Of a DNA stretch of 64,000 nt, positions 28,264 through 37,047 are shown piece by piece. Within the stretch, counting starts at the first letter, position 1, and each line of letters opens with the position of its first letter. A model generated the notes under the pieces. That model was not told where the DNA came from. It was given only the letters and a program-made list of their open reading frames with translations, and did no database searches. Source of the DNA: Lonepinella sp042485795 (GTDB taxonomy: Bacteria > Pseudomonadota > Gammaproteobacteria > Enterobacterales > Pasteurellaceae); NCBI RefSeq assembly GCF_042485795.1, contig NZ_CP169368.1, forward strand, positions 124,001-188,000, given 5' to 3'. A program made the position numbers and the translations under genes.

Positions 28264-29301
28264 ATGATTAAGCTAAAAAATATCACCAAAGTTTTTGATA
28301 TTGCAGACAAAAAACTCACCGCATTAGATAATGTTTCATTACATGTTCCCGCAGGAAGTATCTGTGGCGTAATCGGTGCTTCTGGTGCTGGTAAAAGCAC
28401 GTTAATTCGCTGTGTCAACTTATTAGAACGCCCGACCTCTGGTTCAGTGATTGTTGATGGCAAAGATCTCACCGTACTTAATGATCATCAACTTATCGCA
28501 GAACGCCGTAATATCGGTATGATTTTCCAACATTTTAATCTACTCAGCTCTCGCACAGTGTTTGATAACGTAGCATTGCCACTAGAATTAGAAAAAGCTA
28601 ACAAACAAAAAATTCAACAAAAAGTCACCGCACTTTTAGCACTAGTTGGTTTAACTGATAAAAAAGATGTTTATCCTGCCAATTTATCTGGTGGTCAAAA
28701 ACAACGTGTTGCGATTGCAAGAGCATTAGCTAGTGATCCGCACGTATTGTTATGTGATGAAGCCACCAGTGCATTAGATCCTGCAACCACACAATCTATC
28801 CTAAAATTATTAAAAGATATTAACCGCACTTTAGGCATCACCATTTTATTAATTACCCATGAAATGGACGTAGTAAAACGTATTTGTGACCAAGTGGCAG
28901 TAATCGACCATGGTGTCTTAATTGAACAAGGCACTGTTAGTGAAATTTTTTCTAATCCAAAAACAGAGTTAGCACAAGAATTTATTCAAGCTACTTTCCA
29001 AAACTACTTGCCCGAAGAATATCTGGCATTACTTTCTGATGTCCCAAAATCCCCGAATTCATCACCAATTATTCGCTTTGAATTTACTGGACGCTCTGTC
29101 GATGCCCCATTAATCTCCCAAACTTCACGGCGGTTTAATGTATCCTTTAACATATTAATGTCACAAATTGATTACGCTGGTGGTACAAAATTCGGTTTCA
29201 CCATTGCAGAAGTAGAAGGTGACGAAGATGCTATTACCCAAGCAAAAATTTATTTAATGGAAAGTAACGTACGTGTGGAGGTGTTAGGTTATGTGGGATA
29301 A
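28264..29301 (+). CDS. metN: D/L-methionine ABC transporter ATP-binding protein MetN
   Basis: ATPase of the MetNIQ methionine importer at the inner membrane face. It is 345 residues. ABC motifs: Walker A GASGAGKST at about 39-47, Q-loop MIFQHFNLL, signature NLSGGQKQRVAIARAL, and Walker B VLLCDEATSALD. The C-terminal ACT-like NIL domain (about 265-345) senses methionine and shuts transport when the pool is high. The start has AAAGGGCTT upstream. The end overlaps metI by 11 bp, so the genes are coupled. Confidence 0.97.
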   Translation: MIKLKNITKVFDIADKKLTALDNVSLHVPAGSICGVIGASGAGKSTLIRCVNLLERPTSGSVIVDGKDLTVLNDHQLIAERRNIGMIFQHFNLLSSRTVFDNVALPLELEKANKQKIQQKVTALLALVGLTDKKDVYPANLSGGQKQRVAIARALASDPHVLLCDEATSALDPATTQSILKLLKDINRTLGITILLITHEMDVVKRICDQVAVIDHGVLIEQGTVSEIFSNPKTELAQEFIQATFQNYLPEEYLALLSDVPKSPNSSPIIRFEFTGRSVDAPLISQTSRRFNVSFNILMSQIDYAGGTKFGFTIAEVEGDEDAITQAKIYLMESNVRVEVLGYVG

Positions 29302-29980
29302 TTTTATCAACGGCTTTATCGGTCAAATCACCCCGCAAGTATGGGCATTAATTGGCTCAAGTACCTATGAAACTATTTATATGAGTTTTGCAGCGACACT
29401 TTTTGCTATTGTGTTCGGCTTACCATTAGGTATATGGACATTCTTAACCCAACCAAATCAAGCCTTAACAAACCCTAAAGTGAATCGTATTTTAGAGGCC
29501 TTAATCAACGTTGGACGCTCTATTCCGTTCATTATTTTATTATTCGACTTAATGCCTATCACACGCTTTTTGGTCGGTACTACATTGGGTACAACTGCTT
29601 CTATTATCCCACTAGGTGTTGCTGCAATGCCATTTTTTGCTCGCTTAACTGCCAATGCACTTGGCGATATTCCTAGTGGCTTAACTGAAACAGCGAAAGC
29701 AATGGGGACAACGGTATGGCAGTTAGTCACCAAGTTTTATTTACCTGAAGCGTTACCAATGCTTATCAAAGCCACAACCCTTACCCTCGTCACACTAATT
29801 GGTTATTCTGCCATGGCTGGGGCTGTCGGTGGTGGCGGTTTAGGCAATACTGCCATTTCTTATGGTTTACATCGCAATATGCCTTATGTACTGTGGATTG
29901 CAACTATTATCATTGTATTAATCGTGATGATCTGCGAAAGATACGGCAATAAACTCGCTGATCATTTCGATCATCGTTAA
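29291..29980 (+). CDS. metI: Methionine ABC transporter permease MetI
   Basis: Inner-membrane permease of the methionine importer. It is 229 residues with five or six hydrophobic helices. The family loop EAA motif is visible at GLTETAKAMGTTVWQLVTKFYLPEALPMLIKA, residues about 136-167. The GGGGLGNTAISYG segment near 185 is typical of MetI. It overlaps the end of metN and is followed 26 bp later by metQ. Together the three make the complete importer. Confidence 0.96.
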   Translation: MWDNFINGFIGQITPQVWALIGSSTYETIYMSFAATLFAIVFGLPLGIWTFLTQPNQALTNPKVNRILEALINVGRSIPFIILLFDLMPITRFLVGTTLGTTASIIPLGVAAMPFFARLTANALGDIPSGLTETAKAMGTTVWQLVTKFYLPEALPMLIKATTLTLVTLIGYSAMAGAVGGGGLGNTAISYGLHRNMPYVLWIATIIIVLIVMICERYGNKLADHFDHR

Positions 29981-30006
29981 TTTAACTTTCTAACAAGGAA
30001 CATTTT

Positions 30007-30843
30007 ATGAATTTAAAAAAATTACTCACTATCACTGCAATGACATCTGTATTCGCTTTAACAGCTTGTAAAGATGAGAAGAAACCTGAAGTAGTCGCAG
30101 CTGCGGCACAGCCTGCACCACAAACCATTACTGTCGGTGTCATGTCAGGTCCTGAACATCAAGTAGCTGAAATTGCTGCTAAAGTAGCCAAAGAAAAATA
30201 TAATCTAAATGTAAAATTCGTTGAATTTAACGACTACGCATTACCAAACCCAGCAGTAAGCAAAGGTGATTTAGATATCAATGCAATGCAGCATAAACCT
30301 TATTTAGACAGTGATACCAAAGCAAATAACATCACTAACCTTGTGATCGTAGGCAACACTTTCGTTTACCCATTAGCTGGTTATTCAAAAACGATTAAAA
30401 ATGTATCTGAATTAAAAGACAGTGCAAAAGTAGCTGTACCAAATGATCCATCTAACCAAGGTCGTGCCTTAATCTTATTAGAAAAACAAGGTTTAATTAA
30501 ATTAAAAGACAATACTAATTTAAATGCAACACCATTAGATATTGTAGAAAATCCAAAAAATCTACAAATAACACCTGTTGATACAGCAGTTGCAGCTCGA
30601 GCATTAGATGATGTAGATTTAGCTGTAGTTAACAATACTTATGCTGGTCAAGTTGGTTTAAATACTTCTGACAATGGTGTGTTTGTGGAAGATAAAGACA
30701 GTCCATACGTAAATATCATCGTTGCCCGTCAAGATAACAAAGACAGTGCAGCAGTACAAAACTTTGTAAAAGCCTACCAAACCGAGGAAGTTTACCAAGA
30801 AGCGGTAAAACATTTTAAAGATGGTGTAGTAAAAGGTTGGTAA
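30007..30843 (+). CDS. metQ: Methionine-binding lipoprotein MetQ
   Basis: Substrate-binding component that delivers methionine to MetNI. It is 278 residues. The lipoprotein signal peptide MNLKKLLTITAMTSVFALTAC puts the lipidated Cys at residue 21, and a short Ala/Pro linker precedes the NLPA-type domain (ITVGVMSGPEHQVAEIAAKVA to the end). Segments such as NAMQHKPYLDSD and VAVPNDPSNQGRALILLE are the family ligand-binding regions. An insertion sequence begins 30 bp downstream of its stop. Confidence 0.96.
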   Translation: MNLKKLLTITAMTSVFALTACKDEKKPEVVAAAAQPAPQTITVGVMSGPEHQVAEIAAKVAKEKYNLNVKFVEFNDYALPNPAVSKGDLDINAMQHKPYLDSDTKANNITNLVIVGNTFVYPLAGYSKTIKNVSELKDSAKVAVPNDPSNQGRALILLEKQGLIKLKDNTNLNATPLDIVENPKNLQITPVDTAVAARALDDVDLAVVNNTYAGQVGLNTSDNGVFVEDKDSPYVNIIVARQDNKDSAAVQNFVKAYQTEEVYQEAVKHFKDGVVKGW

Positions 30844-30873
30844 TTCAAACTAACTAAAATAAATAGCAAAAGT

Positions 30874-32188
30874 GGAGCCTATCCCATATTTTGTGTAAAC
30901 ACCAATTTCACTTAAAGGTGATCATTTAAGCGATCACCAAATTCTAGCACAAAATGGTTCAATGCTGCTCGCCAATTTCGGATTGGCATTGACCATTTTT
31001 TAGACGCATTTTTAATCGCAAGCCAGATGATTTTAATCACGGATTCATCTGTCGGGAAGACATTTCGTTTTTTAATCACTCGTCGAATCACGCTATTTAA
31101 CGATTCTATCGCATTTGTCGTGTAAATTGCCTTGCGAATATCGTCAGGATAGCTGAAAATCGTGGCTAAATTCGCCCAATGAGTCTGCCAGCTTTTGGCG
31201 ATTAAGGGGTATTTTGCTTGCCATTTTTGCTCAAAATTAGCCAGTGCCTGTAGGGCGACCTGTTCCGTAGGTGCTTGATAAATCAGCTTTAAATCCCCTG
31301 TCACGGCTTTGTAATCTTTCCAAGTGACATATTTCAAACTATTACGAACCATATGCACGATACAAAGCTGAATTTTCGTTTCAGGAAAAACAGTATTAAT
31401 CGCATCAGGAAAGCCTTTTAAACCATCAATGCAAGCAATCAGAATATCCTGTACGCCACGATTTTTAAGCTCGGTTAGCACGTTTAACCAAAATTTTGCC
31501 CCTTCATTTTCGGCAATCCATAGTCCTAGCAGCTCTTTGCGTCCGTCCAGATTCACACCAAGAGCGACAAACACGGCTTTATTGATAATGCGTCCGTCTT
31601 GGCGAACTTTCACCACGATACAATCCAAATAAACAATGGCATACACCGCGTTAAGGGGTTCATTTTGCCACTCAATAATGCGTTCTTTGACTGAATCAGT
31701 CACCCGAGAAATTAGGCTAGGTGAAACATCGGCATCATAAAATTCCTTAAACGAATCAACAATCTCTTGAGTACTTAACCCTTTGGCATATAAGGCAATG
31801 ATTTGCTCATCCATACCCGTGATGCGAGTTTGATTTTTCTTAATAATTTGGGGTTCAAAGGTGCTTTCACGATCTCGGGGAATGTTGAGTTCAATATCTC
31901 CCTCATCGGTGAGCAAGGTTTTTTGACTATAACCATTTCGGCTATTTTTAGCCTTTCTTGGCTGATTTTTCTTATAACCAAGATGTTCTGTAAGCTCAGT
32001 ATTGAGAGCGGCTTCCACAGTGATTTTTTTCAGCACGCGAGAAAGCTGATTGAGATCTTCTGGTGTTTTGAGGTTTTTAGCTAATTCATTAGCCAATAAT
32101 TTAATTTGTTGTTCATTCATAATGAAAATACCTGTTTTTGGTTATTATCTCAGAAACAGGTATTTACACAAATTTTGGTATAGGCTCC
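30874..32188 (-). mobile_element. IS256-family insertion sequence
   Basis: A 1315-bp element with 26-bp terminal inverted repeats (23 of 26 matching): the left end begins GGAGCCTATCCCATATTTTG and the right end is its near complement, TTTACACAAATTTTGGTATAGGCTCC read on the plus strand in two parts (32163-32180, 32181-32188). AAAAGT flanks both ends (30868-30873 and 32189-32194), a probable 6-bp target duplication, shorter than the 8-9 bp usual for the family. It contains one intact transposase gene. Confidence 0.85.
30912..32120 (-). CDS. IS256-family DDE transposase
   Basis: A 402-residue transposase of the mutator-like IS256 family. The catalytic acidic residues can be placed at Asp in AIVYLDCIVVKVRQDG (near 170), Asp in ILIACIDGLKGFPDAI (near 233) and Glu in YTTNAIESLNSVIRRV (near 340). 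The N-terminal DNA-binding part includes LTEHLGYKK and SRNGYSQKT. The frame is intact from ATG 32120 to the stop at 30912, so the element may be active. It reads leftward against the metQ transcript. Confidence 0.95.
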   Translation of the reverse strand: MNEQQIKLLANELAKNLKTPEDLNQLSRVLKKITVEAALNTELTEHLGYKKNQPRKAKNSRNGYSQKTLLTDEGDIELNIPRDRESTFEPQIIKKNQTRITGMDEQIIALYAKGLSTQEIVDSFKEFYDADVSPSLISRVTDSVKERIIEWQNEPLNAVYAIVYLDCIVVKVRQDGRIINKAVFVALGVNLDGRKELLGLWIAENEGAKFWLNVLTELKNRGVQDILIACIDGLKGFPDAINTVFPETKIQLCIVHMVRNSLKYVTWKDYKAVTGDLKLIYQAPTEQVALQALANFEQKWQAKYPLIAKSWQTHWANLATIFSYPDDIRKAIYTTNAIESLNSVIRRVIKKRNVFPTDESVIKIIWLAIKNASKKWSMPIRNWRAALNHFVLEFGDRLNDHL

Positions 32189-32192
32189 AAAA

Positions 32193-32219
32193 GTGCGGTA
32201 GAAATACCGTACTTTTTTT
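32193..32219. terminator. Remaining part of metQ/mnmE USS terminator
   Basis: AAGTGCGGTA, a GAAA loop and TACCGTACTT, then a T run, form a hairpin of USS type with one G-T pair. The insertion sequence sits immediately to the left, in the first bases of the USS. It probably once ended transcription of metQ and mnmE, which converge here. Confidence 0.65.
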
Positions 32220-32230
32220 CTATATTAAAA

Positions 32231-33601
32231 TTACTTGCCAATACAAAACGAGCTAAAAATATTCCCTAATAAATCATCGGAAGTAAATTGCCCTGTAATT
32301 TCACTTAAATGAGCCTGTACTAAACGTAACTCTTCTGCCAACAGCTCACCTGCATAAAACTGTGTTAGTTGAATATACCCTAGTTGTAAATGTTCTGCTG
32401 CTTTTTCTAGGGCTTCTAAGTGGCGGTGACGAGCCAAAAAACCGCCTTCGGTGCTAGTTTGATATCCCATAGCCTGTTTTAAATGTTCACGCAACAAATC
32501 TATGCCTTGTTGCGTTTGAGCAGATAAACGAATTGTAGTGTAACCATTTTCTTCGCTTAACCCAACATTTTCACCGCTTAAATCAGTTTTGTTACGAATG
32601 ATAGTAACAGGAATATTTGCAGGTAATTTTTGTAAAAATTCTAACCGCACTTTGTCAAGATCTAGACTATCCGAATCCGTACTATCTAACATTAGTAACA
32701 CTCGATCAGCCTGTTCAATTTCGTGCCAAGCACGATTAATTCCGATACGTTCTACTTCATCCGTAGCATCACGTAAACCAGCAGTATCAATAATATGCAG
32801 AGGCATTCCATCAATATGAATATGTTCTCGAAGCACATCTCGGGTGGTTCCCGCAATATCCGTAACAATCGCTGCATCTCGCCCTGCAAGTGCATTTAGT
32901 AAACTGGATTTACCAGCATTAGGACGACCAGCAATAACAACTTTCATTCCCTCTCTCAGAATAGAACCTTGTTTAGCTTCAGTTTGTACTTGATTAAGTT
33001 GAACAATAATTTCATTTAATTTAGTTTCAATCTTACCATCTGCTAAAAAATCAATTTCCTCATCTGGAAAATCAATCGCAGCTTCAACATAAGTTCGCAA
33101 ATAGATAACCGAATCAACTAATTGATTAACTTTATTAGAAAATTCACCTTGTAAGGATTTCAATGCAGAACGGGCAGCCTGTTCAGAACTGGCATCAATT
33201 AAATCAGCAATAGCTTCTGCTTGAGCAAGATCGAGCTTGTCATTTAAAAAAGCCTGTTCAGAAAATTCACCAGGACGAGCCAAACGCACGCCTTGTACTT
33301 GCAAAATACGTTTCAATAACAGATCTAGTACGATTTGACCACCATGTCCCTGCAACTCCAACACATCTTCCCCTGTGAAAGAATTGGGCGACTTAAAAAA
33401 TAACGCAATACCTTGATCTAATACGCTGCCATCGACATCTTTAAAAGGTAAGTAATTGGCAAAACGCGGCTTGAGATCTTTTCCTACCACGGTTTGAGCA
33501 ACATGGCTAGCCAAAGGTCCTGATACTCGTAAAATTCCCACCCCTCCACGACCAATAGGGGTTGCTTGTGCTACTATGGTTTCTTTGATTATTTCTTTCA
33601 T
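32231..33601 (-). CDS. mnmE: tRNA uridine-5-carboxymethylaminomethyl(34) synthesis GTPase MnmE
   Basis: GTPase that, with MnmG, modifies U34 of certain tRNAs. It is 456 residues from MKEIIKETIVAQATPIGRGG; the in-frame TTG-type start 6 codons earlier lacks support. Domains: N-terminal tetrahydrofolate-binding (1-120), helical domain, inserted G domain (about 215-375) with GRPNAGKSS, DIAGTTRD, DTAGLRD and NKTD, and the C-terminal CIGK with the catalytic Cys. The gene is convergent with metQ and divergent from sodA. Confidence 0.97.
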   Translation of the reverse strand: MKEIIKETIVAQATPIGRGGVGILRVSGPLASHVAQTVVGKDLKPRFANYLPFKDVDGSVLDQGIALFFKSPNSFTGEDVLELQGHGGQIVLDLLLKRILQVQGVRLARPGEFSEQAFLNDKLDLAQAEAIADLIDASSEQAARSALKSLQGEFSNKVNQLVDSVIYLRTYVEAAIDFPDEEIDFLADGKIETKLNEIIVQLNQVQTEAKQGSILREGMKVVIAGRPNAGKSSLLNALAGRDAAIVTDIAGTTRDVLREHIHIDGMPLHIIDTAGLRDATDEVERIGINRAWHEIEQADRVLLMLDSTDSDSLDLDKVRLEFLQKLPANIPVTIIRNKTDLSGENVGLSEENGYTTIRLSAQTQQGIDLLREHLKQAMGYQTSTEGGFLARHRHLEALEKAAEHLQLGYIQLTQFYAGELLAEELRLVQAHLSEITGQFTSDDLLGNIFSSFCIGK

Positions 33602-33816
33602 ATTATTTTCTACTACCATAAAACGGGTCTAATCCTAAATAGGAAATATCTACAAAGCCATCCCTTTCCTAAAAGACACCAGAAACTGAATTATATTACC
33701 TAAGATATAATTTTTTTAATTTTACTTGAATCTGTTCATTATTGTAATAATTAATATAATCTTTTATTTCTTTATGTTTGTTTAAGATTTTCCTTAACAA
33801 AAAATTCACATTCTTA

Positions 33817-33830
33817 ATGATCTAAATCAA
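33817..33830 (+). promoter_or_regulatory. FNR-like site upstream of sodA
   Basis: ATGATCTAAATCAA matches the FNR consensus TTGAT-N4-ATCAA at 9 of 10 positions. It lies 82 bp before sodA. Oxygen-linked control of Mn-type superoxide dismutase is well known, so anaerobic repression by FNR is plausible. Confidence 0.5.
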
Positions 33831-33855
33831 TTTTTTTGTTAATATGAATATGGAA

Positions 33856-33876
33856 TTTGTAGATCTGTTCTACAAA
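33856..33876 (+). repeat. Inverted repeat in sodA leader
   Basis: TTTGTAGA and TCTACAAA are perfect 8-bp complements with a 5-nt loop. It lies 35 bp before the sodA start. It may be an operator or a leader hairpin. Confidence 0.4.
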
Positions 33877-33911
33877 AAATATATAACAACTCATCAAAAA
33901 AGGAAAATATT

Positions 33912-34550
33912 ATGGCTTATACTCTACCTGAATTAGGCTATGCCTACGATGCATTAGAACCACATTTTGATGCTCAAACTATGGAAATTCACCACAGTAA
34001 ACATCACCAAGCTTATATTAACAATGCTAATGCCGTATTAGAAAACTCACCAGAGTTAGCAAAATTAGCTGATCAAAATTGCCCTGGGTCATTCTTAAAA
34101 AATCATTTAAGTAGCGTACCTGCAGATAAATTCACCGCACTTCGTAACAATATCGGGGGTCATGTCAACCACAGTTTATTCTGGAAATCATTGAAAAAAA
34201 GCACTACCTTACAAGGTGCATTAAAAGCTGCGATTGAACGTGATTTTGGTTCTGTTGAAGCATTCAAAGCAGAATTTGAAAAAGCTGCAGCCACTCGTTT
34301 TGGTTCAGGTTGGGCGTGGTTAGTGTTAAACGATGGTAAATTGAGTGTAGTTTCTACTGCTAATCAAGACAATCCATTAATGGGTAAAGAAATTGCTGGT
34401 TGCGAAGGTTTCCCATTATTAGGCTTAGATGTTTGGGAACACGCTTATTACCTAAAATTCCAAAACCGTCGTCCAGATTACATTAAAGAATTCTGGAATG
34501 TGGTGAACTGGGATTTTGTGAACGAACGTTTTGAAAAAAATGCTAAATAA
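33912..34550 (+). CDS. sodA: Superoxide dismutase (Mn type) SodA
   Basis: Cytoplasmic enzyme that converts superoxide to oxygen and hydrogen peroxide. It is 212 residues. Metal ligands are visible: His27 in MEIHHSKHHQAYI, His in GGHVNHSLFW, and Asp/His in LDVWEHAYYLKFQNRRPDYI. The GGHVNHS and WGSGW-like (FGSGWAWLVL) segments favour the Mn-type SodA branch, but metal use should be tested. The ribosome site AAAAAGGAAAA precedes the ATG. It has its own upstream regulatory region and a terminator. Confidence 0.95.
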   Translation: MAYTLPELGYAYDALEPHFDAQTMEIHHSKHHQAYINNANAVLENSPELAKLADQNCPGSFLKNHLSSVPADKFTALRNNIGGHVNHSLFWKSLKKSTTLQGALKAAIERDFGSVEAFKAEFEKAAATRFGSGWAWLVLNDGKLSVVSTANQDNPLMGKEIAGCEGFPLLGLDVWEHAYYLKFQNRRPDYIKEFWNVVNWDFVNERFEKNAK

Positions 34551-34570
34551 TTTTAAATAAACATAACAGG

Positions 34571-34597
34571 AATCGGCTCAAATGAGCCGATTTTTTT
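34571..34597 (+). terminator. Terminator after sodA
   Basis: AATCGGCTCA and TGAGCCGATT form a perfect 10-bp stem with a 2-nt loop centre, followed by T7. Confidence 0.92.
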
Positions 34598-34723
34598 CTC
34601 AAAAATAAACCGCTCTTAAGATTTAATTAAGATTTCCATGTTTTAATGAATCTCAATCAAAGCTAAACAGTTTTCCTCAAGCAATGTACTAGCACTACAA
34701 TATATATCAATAAGGAGAAAAAA

Positions 34724-35089
34724 ATGAAAAAATTACTGACTATTGCACTTATTGTTGTTTCAACGACAGCATTTGCTGGATTTGATAATGACCATGCAAA
34801 AGGCGGTTTCAATGGTGGTTATGTTGGAACACCAACAAGCGTAGCTCAAGCCTTAAAAGCAAAAGATGATGCTCAGGTTATTTTAACTGGTTACATCACT
34901 AGACAAATTGATCATGATGAATTTTTCTTTAAAGATTCAACGGGTGAAATTAAAATTGAAGTAGATGATCATGCTTGGAATGGTCTAAATGTTTCACCAA
35001 ATGACAAAATTACGATTCAAGGTAAAGTAGATCAAGATGCGTTAAAAGCTGCTGAAATTGAAGTTTATAATATTCGGAAAGCAGACTAA
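34724..35089 (+). CDS. YgiW/YdeI-family periplasmic OB-fold stress protein
   Basis: Small periplasmic OB-fold (BOF) protein of the family that includes E. coli YgiW and YdeI and the Salmonella VisP-like proteins, linked to tolerance of stress and antimicrobial peptides. It is 121 residues with a signal peptide MKKLLTIALIVVSTTAFA cut before GFDNDH. The core has the family pattern GGFNGG, TSVAQALKAKDDAQVILTGYI, FFFKDSTGEIKIEVDDHAW and a C-terminal strand. AAGGAGAAA precedes the start. It stands as a single gene between two terminators. Confidence 0.88.
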   Translation: MKKLLTIALIVVSTTAFAGFDNDHAKGGFNGGYVGTPTSVAQALKAKDDAQVILTGYITRQIDHDEFFFKDSTGEIKIEVDDHAWNGLNVSPNDKITIQGKVDQDALKAAEIEVYNIRKAD

Positions 35090-35102
35090 TGTCTAAAAAA
35101 GC

Positions 35103-35127
35103 AAAACGGGCGAAAGCCCGTTTTTTA
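35103..35127. terminator. Bidirectional terminator between ygiW-type gene and yfgM
   Basis: AAAACGGGC, a GAAA tetraloop and GCCCGTTTT with flanking T and A runs, between convergent genes. Confidence 0.92.
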
Positions 35128-35131
35128 TAGG

Positions 35132-35743
35132 TTATAAATTATTCAACAAGACTTTCGCTTCTTGCTGTTCTAACGCTGAACCATTTTCTAATACGGATTC
35201 AAAACTTTGTTTAGCTGCATCTTTATCGCCTTTGGCTAACTGAACTTTGCCACTTAATAAGTTTTTTCTCCCCGCCCAACTAGCATCTTTTACTAAATTT
35301 AAGGTACTTAATACATCATCAAATTTATCTTGTTGTAGTTGCACTTCAGCTAATCGAATACCAGTCACAGAAGCCAGAATTTCATCTGGTGCCTGTGTCA
35401 TTGCCTCTTTTAAAGTTATTTCTGCTTGAGAAAGTTCTTGATTTTGCACCGCACTTTTGGCTTTTTCTAATAACGCTAAGGTCGCATAACCCGTTTTACT
35501 ATGCTCTTTTACGAAAGCATCAATTTGTGCATTTTTGGTGGTAGCATCTGTATTGCTATAAATCACCTGATCGTATTGTGCTGCTATTTCTTGTGCTTTG
35601 GTGATTTGGTAATCCTGCCAAAAACGCCAACCAAACACCCCACCAGCCCCAATAATCACGGCAGCAATAATACTTTTATAATTTTCTTTCCACCAAGATT
35701 TAATTTCATTGAGTTCTTGTTCTTCTAAACTGGTATAAGCCAT
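35132..35743 (-). CDS. yfgM: YfgM, ancillary SecYEG translocon subunit
   Basis: Inner-membrane protein with a periplasmic TPR-like domain that works with PpiD near SecYEG in handling exported proteins. It is 203 residues. The N-terminal motif MAYTSLEEQELNEIKSWWKEN is followed by a single membrane helix (about 24-43, IIAAVIIGAGGVFGWRFW) and helical repeats to the end. It lies 3 bp after hisS. In E. coli, yfgM also follows hisS, before bamB; bamB is not here. Confidence 0.94.
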   Translation of the reverse strand: MAYTSLEEQELNEIKSWWKENYKSIIAAVIIGAGGVFGWRFWQDYQITKAQEIAAQYDQVIYSNTDATTKNAQIDAFVKEHSKTGYATLALLEKAKSAVQNQELSQAEITLKEAMTQAPDEILASVTGIRLAEVQLQQDKFDDVLSTLNLVKDASWAGRKNLLSGKVQLAKGDKDAAKQSFESVLENGSALEQQEAKVLLNNL

Positions 35744-35746
35744 AAT

Positions 35747-37024
35747 TTATTCCTTAAATACTTGAGTTAAATAAGCAACTAATTCATCAACTGCAACTGC
35801 TTGTTGCTCGGTGTTGCCTAATAAATCTTTTACCATAACTTGGTTAGATTGTACTTCACTTTCGCCAATCACAATAGCTAGTCTTGCCCCGACTTTATCG
35901 GCACGTTTAAATTGTTTTTGGAATTTGCCACCGCTACAATGCGTCATAATACGTAAGTGCGGTAATTCCGAACGAAGTTTTTCAGCAATTTTGAAAGCTG
36001 CCAAAGTGGTTCCTTCACCTGCAAAAACAAGGTAAATATCCACCGCACTTTGTACTGGAATAGATTTATTTACTTCTTGTACTAACAACACTAAACGCTC
36101 TAAACCCATAGCAAATCCAACACTTGGTGTAGCATGTCCGCCTAATTGTTCGACTAAGCCATCATAACGACCACCACCGCAAACCGTGCCTTGAGCCCCT
36201 AATGCAGTAGTTACCCATTCGAATACCGTTTTGTTGTAATAATCTAAACCACGCACTAGTTTCGGGTTAATTTCGTATTGAATGCCCATTTCATCTAATA
36301 ATGTACAAAGTTGAGCAAAATGTTCACGGCTTTCATCATCTAAATAATCAAGTAATTTGGGTGCATTGTTTAACATGTCTTGTAAAGCTTGATTTTTAGT
36401 ATCTAAAATACGTAATGGATTTTTCTCTAAACGGTCTTTTTCTTCATCACTCATCAAATCCAAATGATTTTGCAAGAAATCAACCAATGCCGAACGGTAA
36501 TTTTGGCGTGCATCTAGCGAACCGATAGAATTGAGCTGTAAAGTTACATACTGATCGATACCTAATTCTTTCCATAAGCGAGCAGTAAGTAAAATCAATT
36601 CTGCATCAATTTCAGGATTGGCAATACCAAAAATTTCTACCCCTGCTTGATGAAATTGACGATAACGCCCTTTTTGTGGACGCTCATGACGGAACATCGG
36701 TCCAATATACCATAAACGTTGTTCATTATTATAAATCCAGCCATGTTCCACGGCTGCACGCACACAACCTGCGGTACCTTCAGGACGGAGCGTAAGTTGC
36801 TCATCGTTATCCCAGAAAGTGTACATTTCTTTGGAAACTACATCGGTAACTTCACCAATGGCACGAGCAAATAAAGGGGTGCTTTCCACGATTGGCATAC
36901 GCACTTCGCTGTAACCGTAGCTTGCCAATACTTGACGCACCTTATTTTCAATCCATTGCCACAGCGGTGTATCGGTCGGGGAACTGTCGTTCATGCCACG
37001 AATAGCTTGAATGGTTTTTGCCAT
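35747..37024 (-). CDS. hisS: Histidyl-tRNA synthetase HisS
   Basis: Class II aminoacyl-tRNA synthetase. It is 425 residues from MAKTIQAIRGMNDSSPTDTP at 37024; 15 extra in-frame codons upstream overlap ldhA and are not typical. Motif 2 is visible around LWYIGPMFRHERPQKGRYRQFHQ, the histidine-specific LVRGLDYYNKTVFEW near 260, and motif 3 GFAMGLERLVLL near 320. The C-terminal anticodon-binding domain starts near VDIYLVFAGEG. It lies 23 bp after ldhA and 3 bp before yfgM. Confidence 0.97.
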   Translation of the reverse strand: MAKTIQAIRGMNDSSPTDTPLWQWIENKVRQVLASYGYSEVRMPIVESTPLFARAIGEVTDVVSKEMYTFWDNDEQLTLRPEGTAGCVRAAVEHGWIYNNEQRLWYIGPMFRHERPQKGRYRQFHQAGVEIFGIANPEIDAELILLTARLWKELGIDQYVTLQLNSIGSLDARQNYRSALVDFLQNHLDLMSDEEKDRLEKNPLRILDTKNQALQDMLNNAPKLLDYLDDESREHFAQLCTLLDEMGIQYEINPKLVRGLDYYNKTVFEWVTTALGAQGTVCGGGRYDGLVEQLGGHATPSVGFAMGLERLVLLVQEVNKSIPVQSAVDIYLVFAGEGTTLAAFKIAEKLRSELPHLRIMTHCSGGKFQKQFKRADKVGARLAIVIGESEVQSNQVMVKDLLGNTEQQAVAVDELVAYLTQVFKE

Positions 37025-37047
37025 AATTCTGTCCTGTTTCTCCTGTT

